Notes: a model not told the origin generated them from the letters alone. 33,401 nt of DNA from Opitutia bacterium (GCA_947474365.1 CANJIU010000104.1:1-33401), one strand, 5' to 3'. Counted from the first letter of the stretch, positions 18,801 through 25,636 are shown. Program-made: numbers and translations.

Positions 18801-18861
18801 CGGCGGCGACGGCGGGCAGGGTAAGGCAGGCGGCGAGCAGGAATCGGAGTCGTACGTTCAT
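15847..18861 (-). CDS. Exported propeller-like and DUF3604 protein
   Basis: A 1004-residue exported protein. A signal peptide (MNVRLRFLLAACLTLPAVAA) is followed by about residues 160-600 of repeated units of the kind 'DGRVWVAW', 'DGRIWLFA' and 'DGTGRFWVIW', which suggest a beta-propeller. From about 660 to the end lies a DUF3604 domain, a PHP-like metal-dependent fold. It shows candidate metal ligands in EFHRHTE (H669, H671), GNGDHDNG (D704, H705, D706), CASHTSATD (H794) and SSSDHGSTH (D866, H867, H871). DUF3604 has no established reaction. PHP-like enzymes usually hydrolyse phosphate esters, so a periplasmic hydrolase is a reasonable guess only. The ATG at 18861 overlaps the upstream stop as ATGA and gives the signal peptide. 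A Lys-rich patch lies at residues 85-91. Confidence 0.88.
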   Translation of the reverse strand: MNVRLRFLLAACLTLPAVAADIGVRIRFGLTDTGNTTWDGKVTVAPGSVERIDGWRFQESDKVIDHTSWKAATRPLTVRRSNNGKKNAKKKGAAAAMMADNGIFLVLTGVNESSVVAVDTQQGKFQFKLSEIPYGKVIEELKGKVDVERVAASRPLTTARDDDDFPALAVTSDGAAAVAWISFTPGIDRDERSRMWDEAPTDFSFLAKPPGADRLWLRLQRDGKWTAPVAVTPPGRDLYKCSVAADGTGRFWVIWSENTQWSAQPLANFELFAASVTDGKVSAPIPLTSSAGTDICPVATTDAKGRVWVAWQAARDNVFRILERHQAPDGNWTPERVVSTQSGNCWLPAIAAAADGRVAIAWDTYDKGDYDVWLREFAANGASTDARPVANTTDYEARASLTYDRQSRLWVAWERSGPTWGKNWGALDRESGIGLYRDRQIGLRVLVGNEWMEPASPVASGLPGSRVRRGPRNLPVRRPEADTAGRKAGEEAEVAGAVTYNNIARLACDRDGRIWLFARSREGTFQSALGTVWTDYAASYAGDQWTGPTILPHSDNLLYNSPAVAAHPGGGFVVAHSTDHRQDRHVPRAGGGNSQAPAGDPFDNDIYVSRLEMAAAPVTLKLVTAKVVPSAGVSPSKETLAEREAIARSRAQRITYDGKPLQLLRGEFHRHTEVSGDGGNDGPVEDMWRYAIDVAGMDWLGNGDHDNGNGREYTWWLIQKTTDAFRLPGRFDPPFTYERSVAYPEGHRNAVFAQRGVRTLPRLPKTQPEPVISAPDTLMFYDYLRHFKGVCASHTSATDMGTDWRNSAADVEPMVEIYQGARQNYERPGAPRSPTANDAIGGWRPLGFVNLAFKKGIKFSFQSSSDHGSTHISYAMVYAEDTSREALLRAMRARHTYGATDNIVADYRCTANGRDYMLGDDFSSSQPPTLRLKLVGTAPFSKVTLVKDDEEIHVLTPNKSEVELNWTDPKPTAGKTSYYYFRGEQTNGELVWVSPMWITYTPGK

Positions 18862-19808
18862 TGGATTGGGAGAGAAGGGGGCTGGCTGTGATCGGCCGGC
18901 CGGCACCGGACGGGAGCTGAAGCAAATTCCCGGGCGACGTCAGTCCCTTTCGTCACGTTCCTCGCGCGCGCCACCCGGCGATATTGATCGTCGTGGCGCC
19001 GGGAGAACGGCATGGCGAAATGGCGGTTCCGCCACGGGGCCGTCTGACGCATGGCATTGAAGCCGCCCGCCGTGAAGATTCTCGCGGTGTGGGGAAAGAG
19101 CGGTGTCGCGGGAAACACGTCATAACAGGATGTGCCGGGGGGCAGAACGTCAGGCGGTGACAGCGTGAGTGCGACCAGGTGCGGTGTGATTGAGGCGGCA
19201 TCACGCATCCCGTCGGCGAAGGCGAGCAATTCAGCCACCTCGTTGGTCGGACCGGAATGCACGACGAGCCAGAAATTCGAATGTCTGCCCAGAACGATGG
19301 CGCTTGCGGCGGTGGCTTCGACCGGCGACGGATCGATCAGCGAAAGTTCAATAGTCGCGCGCGAGCGGTCGCGAAGCAGCGTCCGGTGGTCGCAGTCCAA
19401 ATCCTCCACGATGTAGCACGTGTCAAAACGGGGGCCTGGCGTCGCGAATAATTCCCGCTGCGACCCGGGGTTAAGGAGGCGCGCGACATGATGGACGGCG
19501 GTGGTGGCAGGTAAGCGTACGAATTCGAATTCACCCAGAATCCCGGCGGGAAACGTATCAAGGTAGAGGTTCTCCGGCTGGAGTTCGTTGGTCACGCGTT
19601 CGATCCATTTCCGCCAGTCACCGGGTTTTTGCCCGAGTTCTTTCGGAACGACGCGTACTGGAATGGTTCCGACGATGCGCGAATCGATGGCGTACGGCGA
19701 CGATGACAGGATCGACGTGGTCGACGGGTTAAGTCCGAGCGTATGGATGACCGCCCGGGCCCGCACGAGATGGCCAACTCCGCCGCCCATCGCGTAGTAG
19801 AGATTCAT
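18858..19808 (-). CDS. MurG-like nucleotide-sugar-binding protein, probable glycosyltransferase
   Basis: A 316-residue soluble protein with a GT-B-like signature. MYYAMGGGVGHLVRA-type N-terminus (GGGVGH at residues 8-13) is the glycine loop seen in MurG and UDP-glycosyltransferases. The C-terminal stretch FTAGGFNAMRQT followed by PFSRRHDDQYRRVARAR copies the donor-binding pattern of that superfamily (A-G-G-x-N, then P...D-D-Q). No signal peptide is visible, so it should act in the cytoplasm. The ATG at 19808 is chosen because the longer open frame to 20024 adds residues without homology to the fold and overlaps the preceding gene. It lies 22 bp after that gene and overlaps the DUF3604 gene by 4 bp (ATGA). 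The donor and acceptor are unknown. Confidence 0.7.
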   Translation of the reverse strand: MNLYYAMGGGVGHLVRARAVIHTLGLNPSTTSILSSSPYAIDSRIVGTIPVRVVPKELGQKPGDWRKWIERVTNELQPENLYLDTFPAGILGEFEFVRLPATTAVHHVARLLNPGSQRELFATPGPRFDTCYIVEDLDCDHRTLLRDRSRATIELSLIDPSPVEATAASAIVLGRHSNFWLVVHSGPTNEVAELLAFADGMRDAASITPHLVALTLSPPDVLPPGTSCYDVFPATPLFPHTARIFTAGGFNAMRQTAPWRNRHFAMPFSRRHDDQYRRVARARNVTKGTDVAREFASAPVRCRPADHSQPPSLPIQ

Positions 19809-19830
19809 CGCCTTGATGCGGTGGCTGGGC

Positions 19831-20442
19831 TCACTTGGCGCGGGCGAATAGTTCGGCGATGATGATCCGGCGATAATCCGCGGGGATTGGCTCAAGCAAC
19901 GCGACGCCGGCTGCGACGGATCGGACGGCGGGATCCACGGTGAAAAGAACTTTGCCGTTGGCATCGCGCAACGATGTCGTGGTCCGGCCTCCATTCGCTG
20001 CGGGAGCGAGGTCGAGCGCTCCAATCAAGCGTTCATTCCTGGTCACCCGCACGGCGTTGCCCTTGATCGCCAATTCGAAGGCGTCCTTGTTTTCCTCGTT
20101 GTCGCTGATCTTGGTCTTGGCCTCGGTGACCTTGACCTTCCAAAGGAGTTTTCCGGCGGGCGTGCGCACCTTGAAGCCATCGGTTTCTCCGAGTTTCACC
20201 TCGGCGATCACCGCGCCGTCCTGGTTGACGTACCTCCGCTTCTGTCCGTCCTTCGTTTCACCAGTGAGTCGGGTGTTGCCGGCCGTGATCTTGGTTCGCC
20301 CGGCGTCGATGGTGATCCCGATGATGGCTCCGGCGACGTCCGTCGACTTAAGCGTGAGCGTGCGTTCGGCGGCGGCGCTTCCGATTGCGGCACCGACGAT
20401 GAAGAAGAGGAGCGCGACGGTTCGTGCAAACGCGATTTTCAT
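19831..20442 (-). CDS. Exported protein of unknown function, possible LURP-one/Tubby-like fold
   Basis: A 203-residue protein with a signal peptide (residues 1-25, ending SAAA). The mature part is rich in short beta-strand patterns of the form 'GKLLWKVKV', 'ELAIKGNAVRVT', 'GALDLAP' and 'DANGKVLFTVD'. Such alternating strands with 'DANGKxLF' recall LURP-one or Tubby C-terminal-like barrels, but this is a pattern impression, not a match I can prove. There are no cysteines and no lipobox. It sits between a GT4 gene, whose stop overlaps its ATG as ATGA, and the MurG-like gene 22 bp downstream. The context suggests an envelope-associated accessory role. I do not recognise the family with confidence. 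Confidence 0.75.
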   Translation of the reverse strand: MKIAFARTVALLFFIVGAAIGSAAAERTLTLKSTDVAGAIIGITIDAGRTKITAGNTRLTGETKDGQKRRYVNQDGAVIAEVKLGETDGFKVRTPAGKLLWKVKVTEAKTKISDNEENKDAFELAIKGNAVRVTRNERLIGALDLAPAANGGRTTTSLRDANGKVLFTVDPAVRSVAAGVALLEPIPADYRRIIIAELFARAK

Positions 20443-21593
20443 GGCTGACTGGGGTGGAGAGAGCGGAGAACCTCAAGATACCGTTCCGCTTCGCGACGGT
20501 GATTATAATTTTCAATCACCTGTGTCCGCCCATTGGTTCCGAGGCGCTGACGGGCGCTGGGGTCAAGAGCGACGGCGCGCTCGATTGCAAGTACGCAGTC
20601 GACGGAATCGCCGGGGCGGAAGAGGACGGCGTTTTCGCCGTCGACGAGAAGATCTCGCATGCCACCCGCGTTGGCGGCGATTGCCGGCACTCCCAACGCG
20701 GCAGATTCAAGCAGCACGTTGGGCATGCCGTCGTAAAACGACGGGATGGCGACAAAATCGCAGGCCGCATAGTGGGGTAGAAGCTCGAAGCGGTCGAGGA
20801 AGGGCAGAAGGGTGAACGCGGCCTCGGCTCGGTGGGTCTCAAGCCACGCGTTCAATTCAGCGTCGGTGTCGCCGACCAGAAGCACGTGAATCCGCCCGGC
20901 CCGCCCTGAGCGGAGCAGCGCATCGAGGAAGAAGGTGCCGCCCTTTTTTCGCTTCAACTGTCCGAACAATCCGATGACGAGGCGGCCCTCCTCGACGTGG
21001 GCTTTTCGCCACGCGGCGGCACTGAGGCGGTCGGACTCATGCAGTTCCCACTCCGAGAGGTCGATGCCGTTGGGGGTCCAGCCCACTGTGGTCGACGGAA
21101 AGAGAGCGGAAATTTTCCGCACTTTGTCCCGGCTTACCGCACCGACGAAACGCGAGGCGGAAAGCGCGGTACGGAGCACGTCGGCCCGTTTCAGAGAGAA
21201 AATTCCGGCGTCGAAATCATTGCCGCGGATCAGGGTGAGGAGCGGCGCGCCCAACCAGGCGGCAAAAACCGGCCCTCCAAGCATCGGCAGCACGCCCCCG
21301 AAGGCGACGACGTGAGTGTAGCGATTCCGGGGCCCGTCGGACTCCAGTAACAGCCAGAGGCGGTTGAGTGCATGTTCGCTGTCGTCCGCAATCGGGCAGG
21401 TGATCTCCAGACCGTGCGCTCGCGATTCGGTGCGCATTTCCGCCGCCCGGGCGGAAAAATGGACGAGGTCAATGACAAGGTCCGGACCACGCAGCGATCG
21501 CACGATGCGGTCGCACGAAACCGCCATGCCTCCCCGTTGCGGCGGATAATTCTCCGTCAGCCAGAGAATCCTGATGACCGGTTTCGGCGCCAC
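20439..21593 (-). CDS. GT4-family glycosyltransferase (B)
   Basis: A 384-residue GT-B glycosyltransferase. The N-terminal acceptor domain opens with ILWLTENYPPQRGGMA at residues 9-24, a typical GT4 glycine loop. The C-terminal donor domain has the strand-loop GLFGQLKRKKGG at 208-219. It also has the retaining motif PSFYDGMPNVLLES, with D288 and E296 in the E-x7-E position (Asp replaces the first Glu), then GVPAIAANAGG. A soluble or membrane-associated cytoplasmic enzyme acting on a nucleotide sugar is expected. The start is a GTG at 21593, five bases after the preceding stop. Its own stop overlaps the next ATG by 4 bp. The sugar and the acceptor cannot be told. With a second GT4 and a MurG-like protein in the same operon, a glycan or glycolipid product is likely. 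Confidence 0.9.
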   Translation of the reverse strand: MAPKPVIRILWLTENYPPQRGGMAVSCDRIVRSLRGPDLVIDLVHFSARAAEMRTESRAHGLEITCPIADDSEHALNRLWLLLESDGPRNRYTHVVAFGGVLPMLGGPVFAAWLGAPLLTLIRGNDFDAGIFSLKRADVLRTALSASRFVGAVSRDKVRKISALFPSTTVGWTPNGIDLSEWELHESDRLSAAAWRKAHVEEGRLVIGLFGQLKRKKGGTFFLDALLRSGRAGRIHVLLVGDTDAELNAWLETHRAEAAFTLLPFLDRFELLPHYAACDFVAIPSFYDGMPNVLLESAALGVPAIAANAGGMRDLLVDGENAVLFRPGDSVDCVLAIERAVALDPSARQRLGTNGRTQVIENYNHRREAERYLEVLRSLHPSQP

Positions 21594-21598
21594 GGCAA

Positions 21599-21958
21599 TC
21601 AGCTGTCAGTAAAACTCCCTCCCGCGGTCGACTCCAAGGTAAAATCGTCATCCCGCCGCTGTTCGAATGAGCGCAGGTCGGTTGCGTCGTATCCGCCCGA
21701 GTCATGGGCGCCACCGGACACGATAATCCAGTTTCTCATACCGTAAGACCAGCCTGGCTGATCGTAGTCCAGTGGAGCGACCGTGGCGGCCGGTTTAGTG
21801 GCCTCGGCGGCGCACTGCAGGCAGACCATGACGGCCGTGGGTGAACAGTGCTGCGGGCAGGTCAGCCGCTGGCACTTGCTGCAGGTGACAGTGGCCGGTT
21901 CGCCACAGGTGCGGAGTGTCATGACCCCTCTCTTGGCCTGGCAGCGCAAGCCGCTCAT
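21599..21958 (-). CDS. Small cysteine-rich (B-box-like zinc ribbon) protein
   Basis: A 119-residue soluble protein. The first half carries nine Cys/His candidates: C6, C18, C26, C29, C34, H37, C38, C46 and C49. The CxxC-x4-C-x2-HC-x7-CxxC spacing resembles a B-box or double zinc ribbon. The second half is aromatic then acidic, ending in a Ser/Gly-rich tail (DYDQPGWSYG, then RRDDDFTLES). I do not recognise the family as named. Similar Cys-rich proteins with aromatic acidic tails occur as accessory or interaction modules. The ATG at 21958 overlaps the upstream stop as ATGA. An internal ATG at 21922 would remove only C6. It is sandwiched between a two-helix membrane protein and a GT4 gene. Confidence 0.7.
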   Translation of the reverse strand: MSGLRCQAKRGVMTLRTCGEPATVTCSKCQRLTCPQHCSPTAVMVCLQCAAEATKPAATVAPLDYDQPGWSYGMRNWIIVSGGAHDSGGYDATDLRSFEQRRDDDFTLESTAGGSFTDS

Positions 21959-22806
21959 GCTTCACCTCCCACCTGTCGCGTGCGGGCGTAGGTGTCCATC
22001 ACGAGGCGCACAAAGGCCGCGGCATCGAAGCGGCCGGCCGGCTCGTCGCGGTAGGTCCGGCGCAATTTTATCCAGAGGCGTTTTTCATCCCGCTCGCAGG
22101 TAGCGTTAGGGACCACCAGTTCGCGCAACTCGAAGCGATCCTGGCGCAGGCCCACGTGAAGTTTAAGGTGAGTTTTCACGCGATGTTTGACCTTCCAGGA
22201 TGTTTTTTTCCGGCTGTTTTGCTTGGTCCTCTTGGTGCGTTGTACGAAGTCGGTGATTTCCCAGCGGAGCCGCGTCCCGTCGGCGAGGATGCCGTCCGCC
22301 TTCAACCACGAATGGGAGAATGTCGTGACCAGGACCTTGGTGTAGTTTGCGTAGGGAGGGAGTTGGCGCTCTGCGAGGCAGTTTTCCCTCCTCTCCGGAG
22401 ATCGTAAATCGAGCTCGAGCGTCACGGCGTCTCCTGGTTTCACGTCTTCACGCAGCACAGCGAGGAGCGGATTCAGCACGGGGCCGAGATGTTCGCCCTG
22501 AAAGCGAAACAGGCGAGACGCGGTCGTCACCGCCAGAAGGCCCGAACCGCAAACTAGCAGAATCAGCCCACGGCCCATGCCGCCGTGGCCAACCAACGAG
22601 AAGACACCGCTGATCGCCAAAAAACCGCCTCCCGCGAAACCGAGCACCGACAGGATTACGTTGGTCCGCTCGCCGGATTCGATGGCGGCGAGCGGGTGCA
22701 GCAGTTCGAGCCACTTTTCCGGCGTCCGGGTGTCGGAAAGTTTCTTACGCAGGATGAAGCGCCTCTGTTCCCCGGAAAACTGGAAAAATTGGATGAGGGC
22801 AATCAC
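21955..22806 (-). CDS. Two-helix membrane protein of unknown function
   Basis: A 283-residue protein with two hydrophobic segments at about 50-73 and 78-100, joined by a short turn (VGHGGMGR), forming a hairpin. About 180 residues of soluble C-terminal domain follow. This domain begins LNPLLAVLREDVKPGD and includes the basic stretch RTKRTKQNSRKK near residue 187 and LKLHVGLRQDRFELREL. Its high charge and strand-like pattern suggest a cytoplasmic beta-rich module. No catalytic motif is seen and I do not recognise the family. The start is the GTG at 22806, which overlaps the stop of the GT4 gene A as GTGA. Its own stop overlaps the next ATG by 4 bp. Membrane anchoring next to glycosyltransferases could mean a scaffold or sensor, but that is inference. 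Confidence 0.7.
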   Translation of the reverse strand: MIALIQFFQFSGEQRRFILRKKLSDTRTPEKWLELLHPLAAIESGERTNVILSVLGFAGGGFLAISGVFSLVGHGGMGRGLILLVCGSGLLAVTTASRLFRFQGEHLGPVLNPLLAVLREDVKPGDAVTLELDLRSPERRENCLAERQLPPYANYTKVLVTTFSHSWLKADGILADGTRLRWEITDFVQRTKRTKQNSRKKTSWKVKHRVKTHLKLHVGLRQDRFELRELVVPNATCERDEKRLWIKLRRTYRDEPAGRFDAAAFVRLVMDTYARTRQVGGEA

Positions 22807-24020
22807 GCGGAAGTGGGGAAGCGGTGCGGACTGAGCATCAACGTTGGTTCCCGGTTGGGAGCAAGCAATCCCGAATAGACCCGATTCAGCGCCGACACGG
22901 CATGGTCCCAGAGAAAATTTTCCGCGACGTGCGTCCGGGCCCGGTCGCCCATCTCCCGCAAAGACTCTGGATGGTGGAGGAGAACACGGATGACGCGGGC
23001 GAGTTCCCCGGGGCGGTCAGGATGTACCAGGCGGCCATGGACGCGATCCACCATCAATTCTCGCACGGCGGGCAGATCGGAGGCCACGACTGGCACGCCG
23101 GAGGACATCGACTCAAGGATTTTGAGCGGTGAGCAGCCTTGTTCGAGGTTGCGCGCACATTCGGTCAGAGGCGCGACGGACAAGAGGGCGTGTTCACGCC
23201 AGGGAGCGAGTTCGTCTTCCGAAAGCGCGCAAAGCCATCGGATGCGGGGGCTGATTTGGAGGGAATGGGCGAGCCGTTGAAGGGCGCGGGCGCGGCGCGA
23301 GTCGTGCGACGCGCAGATCACCAGATGGAGATCCGGCAGGTCGGCAAGCCGGGCGAAGGCGCGCAAAAGCACGTCGACTCCCTGCCACGGTTGGAGTGCG
23401 CCAAAATAGAGAAGGTAACTCCCGGGTGCGTCGGTGGGACGCGAGCACGGTGGATTGAGACGGGCTCCATTCGGGATCACCGAGATTTTTTCAGGCGCGA
23501 TGCCGAGCGCGATGATCCGCTTTTGCAGGACGTGGGACGGGGTGACGATATGATCGGCGTGCCGGAGACAAAAGGACTCCTGAGCGCGGAGCTTCGCGAG
23601 GGTGGATGGTGCGATTTCCGCGTACGAAAACGGCAGTTCGATCGAGGCGAGCGCGTTCACCTCAAAGACGGCCGCATGGTGGCGGCCGGCGCCGAGCAGC
23701 GGCACGCCGCTCCATACGTCGCGAAACTGACAGAGCTTCAGGCCAGTGCCGAGCTCCGCCACGATTCGGGCGAGGTGTTCGCTGTAACCCAGCGCCCGCG
23801 CGAGGTAGTTCGGAAGCGGCAACCGGGGACGAACGATCGTGATGTTTTGCTCCTGTTGAAAGGCCGGCATCGCGCCGTCGCCAAGCACGTGAAGGAGTCC
23901 GCCGCCCATCCGGTTGAACAACGCTCGTGAGAAGTGATCGATATGAATCGCCGCGCCTTTGCGCGACGGAAAGACGTCGAACGCGGCATAGAGCGAAGCG
24001 GGTGGGGGAATCGGCACCAT
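22803..24020 (-). CDS. GT4-family glycosyltransferase (A)
   Basis: A 405-residue GT-B glycosyltransferase. The N-terminal loop FPSRKGAAIHIDH near residue 17 is the acceptor-side glycine region. The donor domain starts at SVIPNGARL near 180, then LLYFGALQPWQGV at 203-215. The E-x9-E-like segment EQGCSPLKILES (E293, E303, with the SPLK-x-LE core) leads to GVPVVASD, which binds the nucleotide sugar. It differs clearly from the second GT4 gene downstream. The ATG at 24020 is preferred because GGGAG lies five bases upstream. The ATG at 24035 has no such site. The gene begins 33 bp after the MGMT-like gene and overlaps the membrane-protein gene by 4 bp (GTGA). Confidence 0.9.
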   Translation of the reverse strand: MVPIPPPASLYAAFDVFPSRKGAAIHIDHFSRALFNRMGGGLLHVLGDGAMPAFQQEQNITIVRPRLPLPNYLARALGYSEHLARIVAELGTGLKLCQFRDVWSGVPLLGAGRHHAAVFEVNALASIELPFSYAEIAPSTLAKLRAQESFCLRHADHIVTPSHVLQKRIIALGIAPEKISVIPNGARLNPPCSRPTDAPGSYLLYFGALQPWQGVDVLLRAFARLADLPDLHLVICASHDSRRARALQRLAHSLQISPRIRWLCALSEDELAPWREHALLSVAPLTECARNLEQGCSPLKILESMSSGVPVVASDLPAVRELMVDRVHGRLVHPDRPGELARVIRVLLHHPESLREMGDRARTHVAENFLWDHAVSALNRVYSGLLAPNREPTLMLSPHRFPTSA

Positions 24021-24053
24021 GAAAACTCCCGGCATGCGCCGGAGGCCGGGGCA

Positions 24054-24533
24054 TCACTGTGGCGAGGAGAGCACCTGTGCAAGGTTCGTTACCACCACCC
24101 GAGAACCTTTGAGCCCGAAGGTGTGTCCCTCCGCTGCGAGCCTCTCCCGCACCGCCTCGACACCTCCCGGGTATTTCGGATTCAATTCCCCGCCGGTCTT
24201 CAGGGTGCGCCAATACGGTGTGGGATTCGGCTCGCCGGCGGCGCGCGCCTCTTCGGCGGCATGCGGCGCAACCCAGGAGAAAATTCCTGTCGTGATCGGG
24301 CAGCCGGCGGCGGCGCGATGCCGTTTCGCCACCGCGCTCCGCAGTTCGTTAATGGTCGTGACCTGTCCCTTCGGGACCGAGCGCATCAGGGCGTCGATCT
24401 CACGGGGAGCTGGAATCGCGAGTGTGTTACCGCCGAAGCGCGCGCGATGGGCCGGCGCAATTTTCAGCACCTTCGGCAGGTCCTTGTCGTCGGCAAGTTT
24501 CTCCTGCCAGGATTTTTTCGGGCGCGTGGCCAT
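24054..24533 (-). CDS. MGMT/ATL-like protein lacking the catalytic cysteine
   Basis: A 159-residue protein whose central part matches the DNA-binding domain of O6-alkylguanine transferases. PAPREIDALMRSVPKGQVTT at residues 41-60 holds the KGxVTT pattern, and the GCPITTGIF segment follows. The alkyl-acceptor motif PCHR is replaced by PYWR at 106-109, so direct methyl transfer is unlikely. A cysteine remains at 78, outside that motif. Alkyltransferase-like proteins bind damaged bases without repairing them, and this one may behave likewise. The family is widespread in bacteria as a stand-alone gene. It is the first gene of the nine-gene run. The ATG directly abuts the T tract of a terminator hairpin, so no Shine-Dalgarno is visible and expression is hard to explain (see findings). 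Confidence 0.85.
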   Translation of the reverse strand: MATRPKKSWQEKLADDKDLPKVLKIAPAHRARFGGNTLAIPAPREIDALMRSVPKGQVTTINELRSAVAKRHRAAAGCPITTGIFSWVAPHAAEEARAAGEPNPTPYWRTLKTGGELNPKYPGGVEAVRERLAAEGHTFGLKGSRVVVTNLAQVLSSPQ

Positions 24534-24534
24534 G

Positions 24535-24562
24535 AAAAAGCCCCGCGTTTCGGCGGGGCTTT
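24535..24562 (-). terminator. Rho-independent terminator of the aldolase gene, leftward
   Basis: A 10-bp perfect inverted repeat (24537-24546 with 24553-24562) closes a 6-base loop. In the leftward direction it is GC-rich and is followed by a five-T run ending at 24535. It begins 18 bp after the stop of the aldolase gene, so it fits as that gene's terminator. Its T tract ends one base before the ATG (24533) of the MGMT-like gene. Confidence 0.85.
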
Positions 24563-24580
24563 CGGTGTAGGAGGCGGACT

Positions 24581-25531
24581 TTACTTCTTCAGCGTGGCGC
24601 GCAAATCGTCGAGCTGGCCGGCGCTGCCGAGGAACTGATTCCGGCTTGCGATGAACTTCGCGTATTCCTCGATGAAGATTTTACCCGGGGGACGGAAATC
24701 GAAATCACCCGGCTTGTCGCGGAAGAACTCGCGGTGCACGCGGGTCCACACGAGACGGCCGTCGGTGTCGATGTTGACCTTGGTCACGCCGAGTTTGGCG
24801 GCCGGGAGATATTCGTTCGGGTCCACGCCCATCGAATCCTTGATCTGTCCACCCGCGGCGTTGATGCGGTCGACTTCGTCCTTCGGAACCGACGATGAGC
24901 CGTGCATGACGAGCGGGAAGCCGGGGAGGCGGTCCTTGATCTTTTGCAGCACGTCGAAGTGCAGGGATTGCTTGCCCTTGAACTTGAAGGCGCCGTGCGA
25001 GGTGCCGATGGCGGCCGCCAGACAGTCGCAGCCAGTGCGCGCGACGAAGGTCTTCGCCTCGTCCGGATCGGTGAGGCATGCGTTGCCGTCCTCGACCTTG
25101 ATGTCCTCTTCGACGCCGCCAAGCATGCCGAGTTCGGCCTCGACGGAAATTCCCTTGGCGTGCGCCCGATCGACCACCCGCTTGGTGATCGCGACGTTTT
25201 GGTCAAACGGATCGTGCGAGGCGTCGATCATCACGGAGCTGAAGAAGCCGGAGTCGATGCACTCGTAGCAGGTCTCCTCGTCGCCGTGGTCAAGGTGCAC
25301 CGCAAAGATGGCCTCCGGGAAAATCACGGAGGCGGCGCGGATGATCGCCTCAAGCATGCGCTTGTCGGTGTATTTGCGCGCTCCCTTCGAGATTTGGATG
25401 ATGAAGGGCGCCTTGGACTGGATGCAGCCCTTGAAGAGGCCCATCGCCTGCTCGGCGTTGTTGATATTGTATGCTCCGACGGCGTACTTGCCGTAGGCGT
25501 GCTGGAACAGTTGCGCGGTGGTTACGATCAT
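24581..25531 (-). CDS. fba: Class II fructose-1,6-bisphosphate aldolase
   Basis: The zinc-dependent enzyme cleaves fructose-1,6-bisphosphate to dihydroxyacetone phosphate and glyceraldehyde-3-phosphate, in glycolysis or, reversed, gluconeogenesis. Ligands are seen in FAVHLDHGDEE (H79, D81, H82), the SVEAELG glutamate at about 131-134, IGTSHGAFK (H179) and MHGSSS (H210), plus VNIDTDGRL near the C-terminus for the phosphate. The 316-residue length is normal for this class II type. The ATG at 25531 matches the family start; a frame open to 25579 adds 16 residues without family support. The gene is followed by a terminator and preceded by a pair of small palindromes that could be an operator. Confidence 0.96.
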   Translation of the reverse strand: MIVTTAQLFQHAYGKYAVGAYNINNAEQAMGLFKGCIQSKAPFIIQISKGARKYTDKRMLEAIIRAASVIFPEAIFAVHLDHGDEETCYECIDSGFFSSVMIDASHDPFDQNVAITKRVVDRAHAKGISVEAELGMLGGVEEDIKVEDGNACLTDPDEAKTFVARTGCDCLAAAIGTSHGAFKFKGKQSLHFDVLQKIKDRLPGFPLVMHGSSSVPKDEVDRINAAGGQIKDSMGVDPNEYLPAAKLGVTKVNIDTDGRLVWTRVHREFFRDKPGDFDFRPPGKIFIEEYAKFIASRNQFLGSAGQLDDLRATLKK

Positions 25532-25589
25532 GGTCGGAAGAGTGGATAGCAGATTCCGTGCGCTGGGACCCGCCCGCAAGGGTTTTCTC

Positions 25590-25618
25590 TGTGCACAAAA
25601 TGGAAAAACCGGTGCACC
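25590..25618. promoter_or_regulatory. Paired 8-bp palindromes upstream of fba
   Basis: TGTGCACA (25590-25597) and GGTGCACC (25611-25618) are both perfect palindromes sharing the core GTGCAC. Their centres are exactly 21 bp apart, two turns of B-DNA. They lie 59-87 bases upstream of the fba start, in the 105-bp gap before the next gene. This is what a dimeric repressor or activator site looks like, but no consensus promoter can be confidently placed, and an 8-mer pair can arise by chance. Confidence 0.35.
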
Positions 25619-25636
25619 TGCGGAGAAGCGTTCGGC

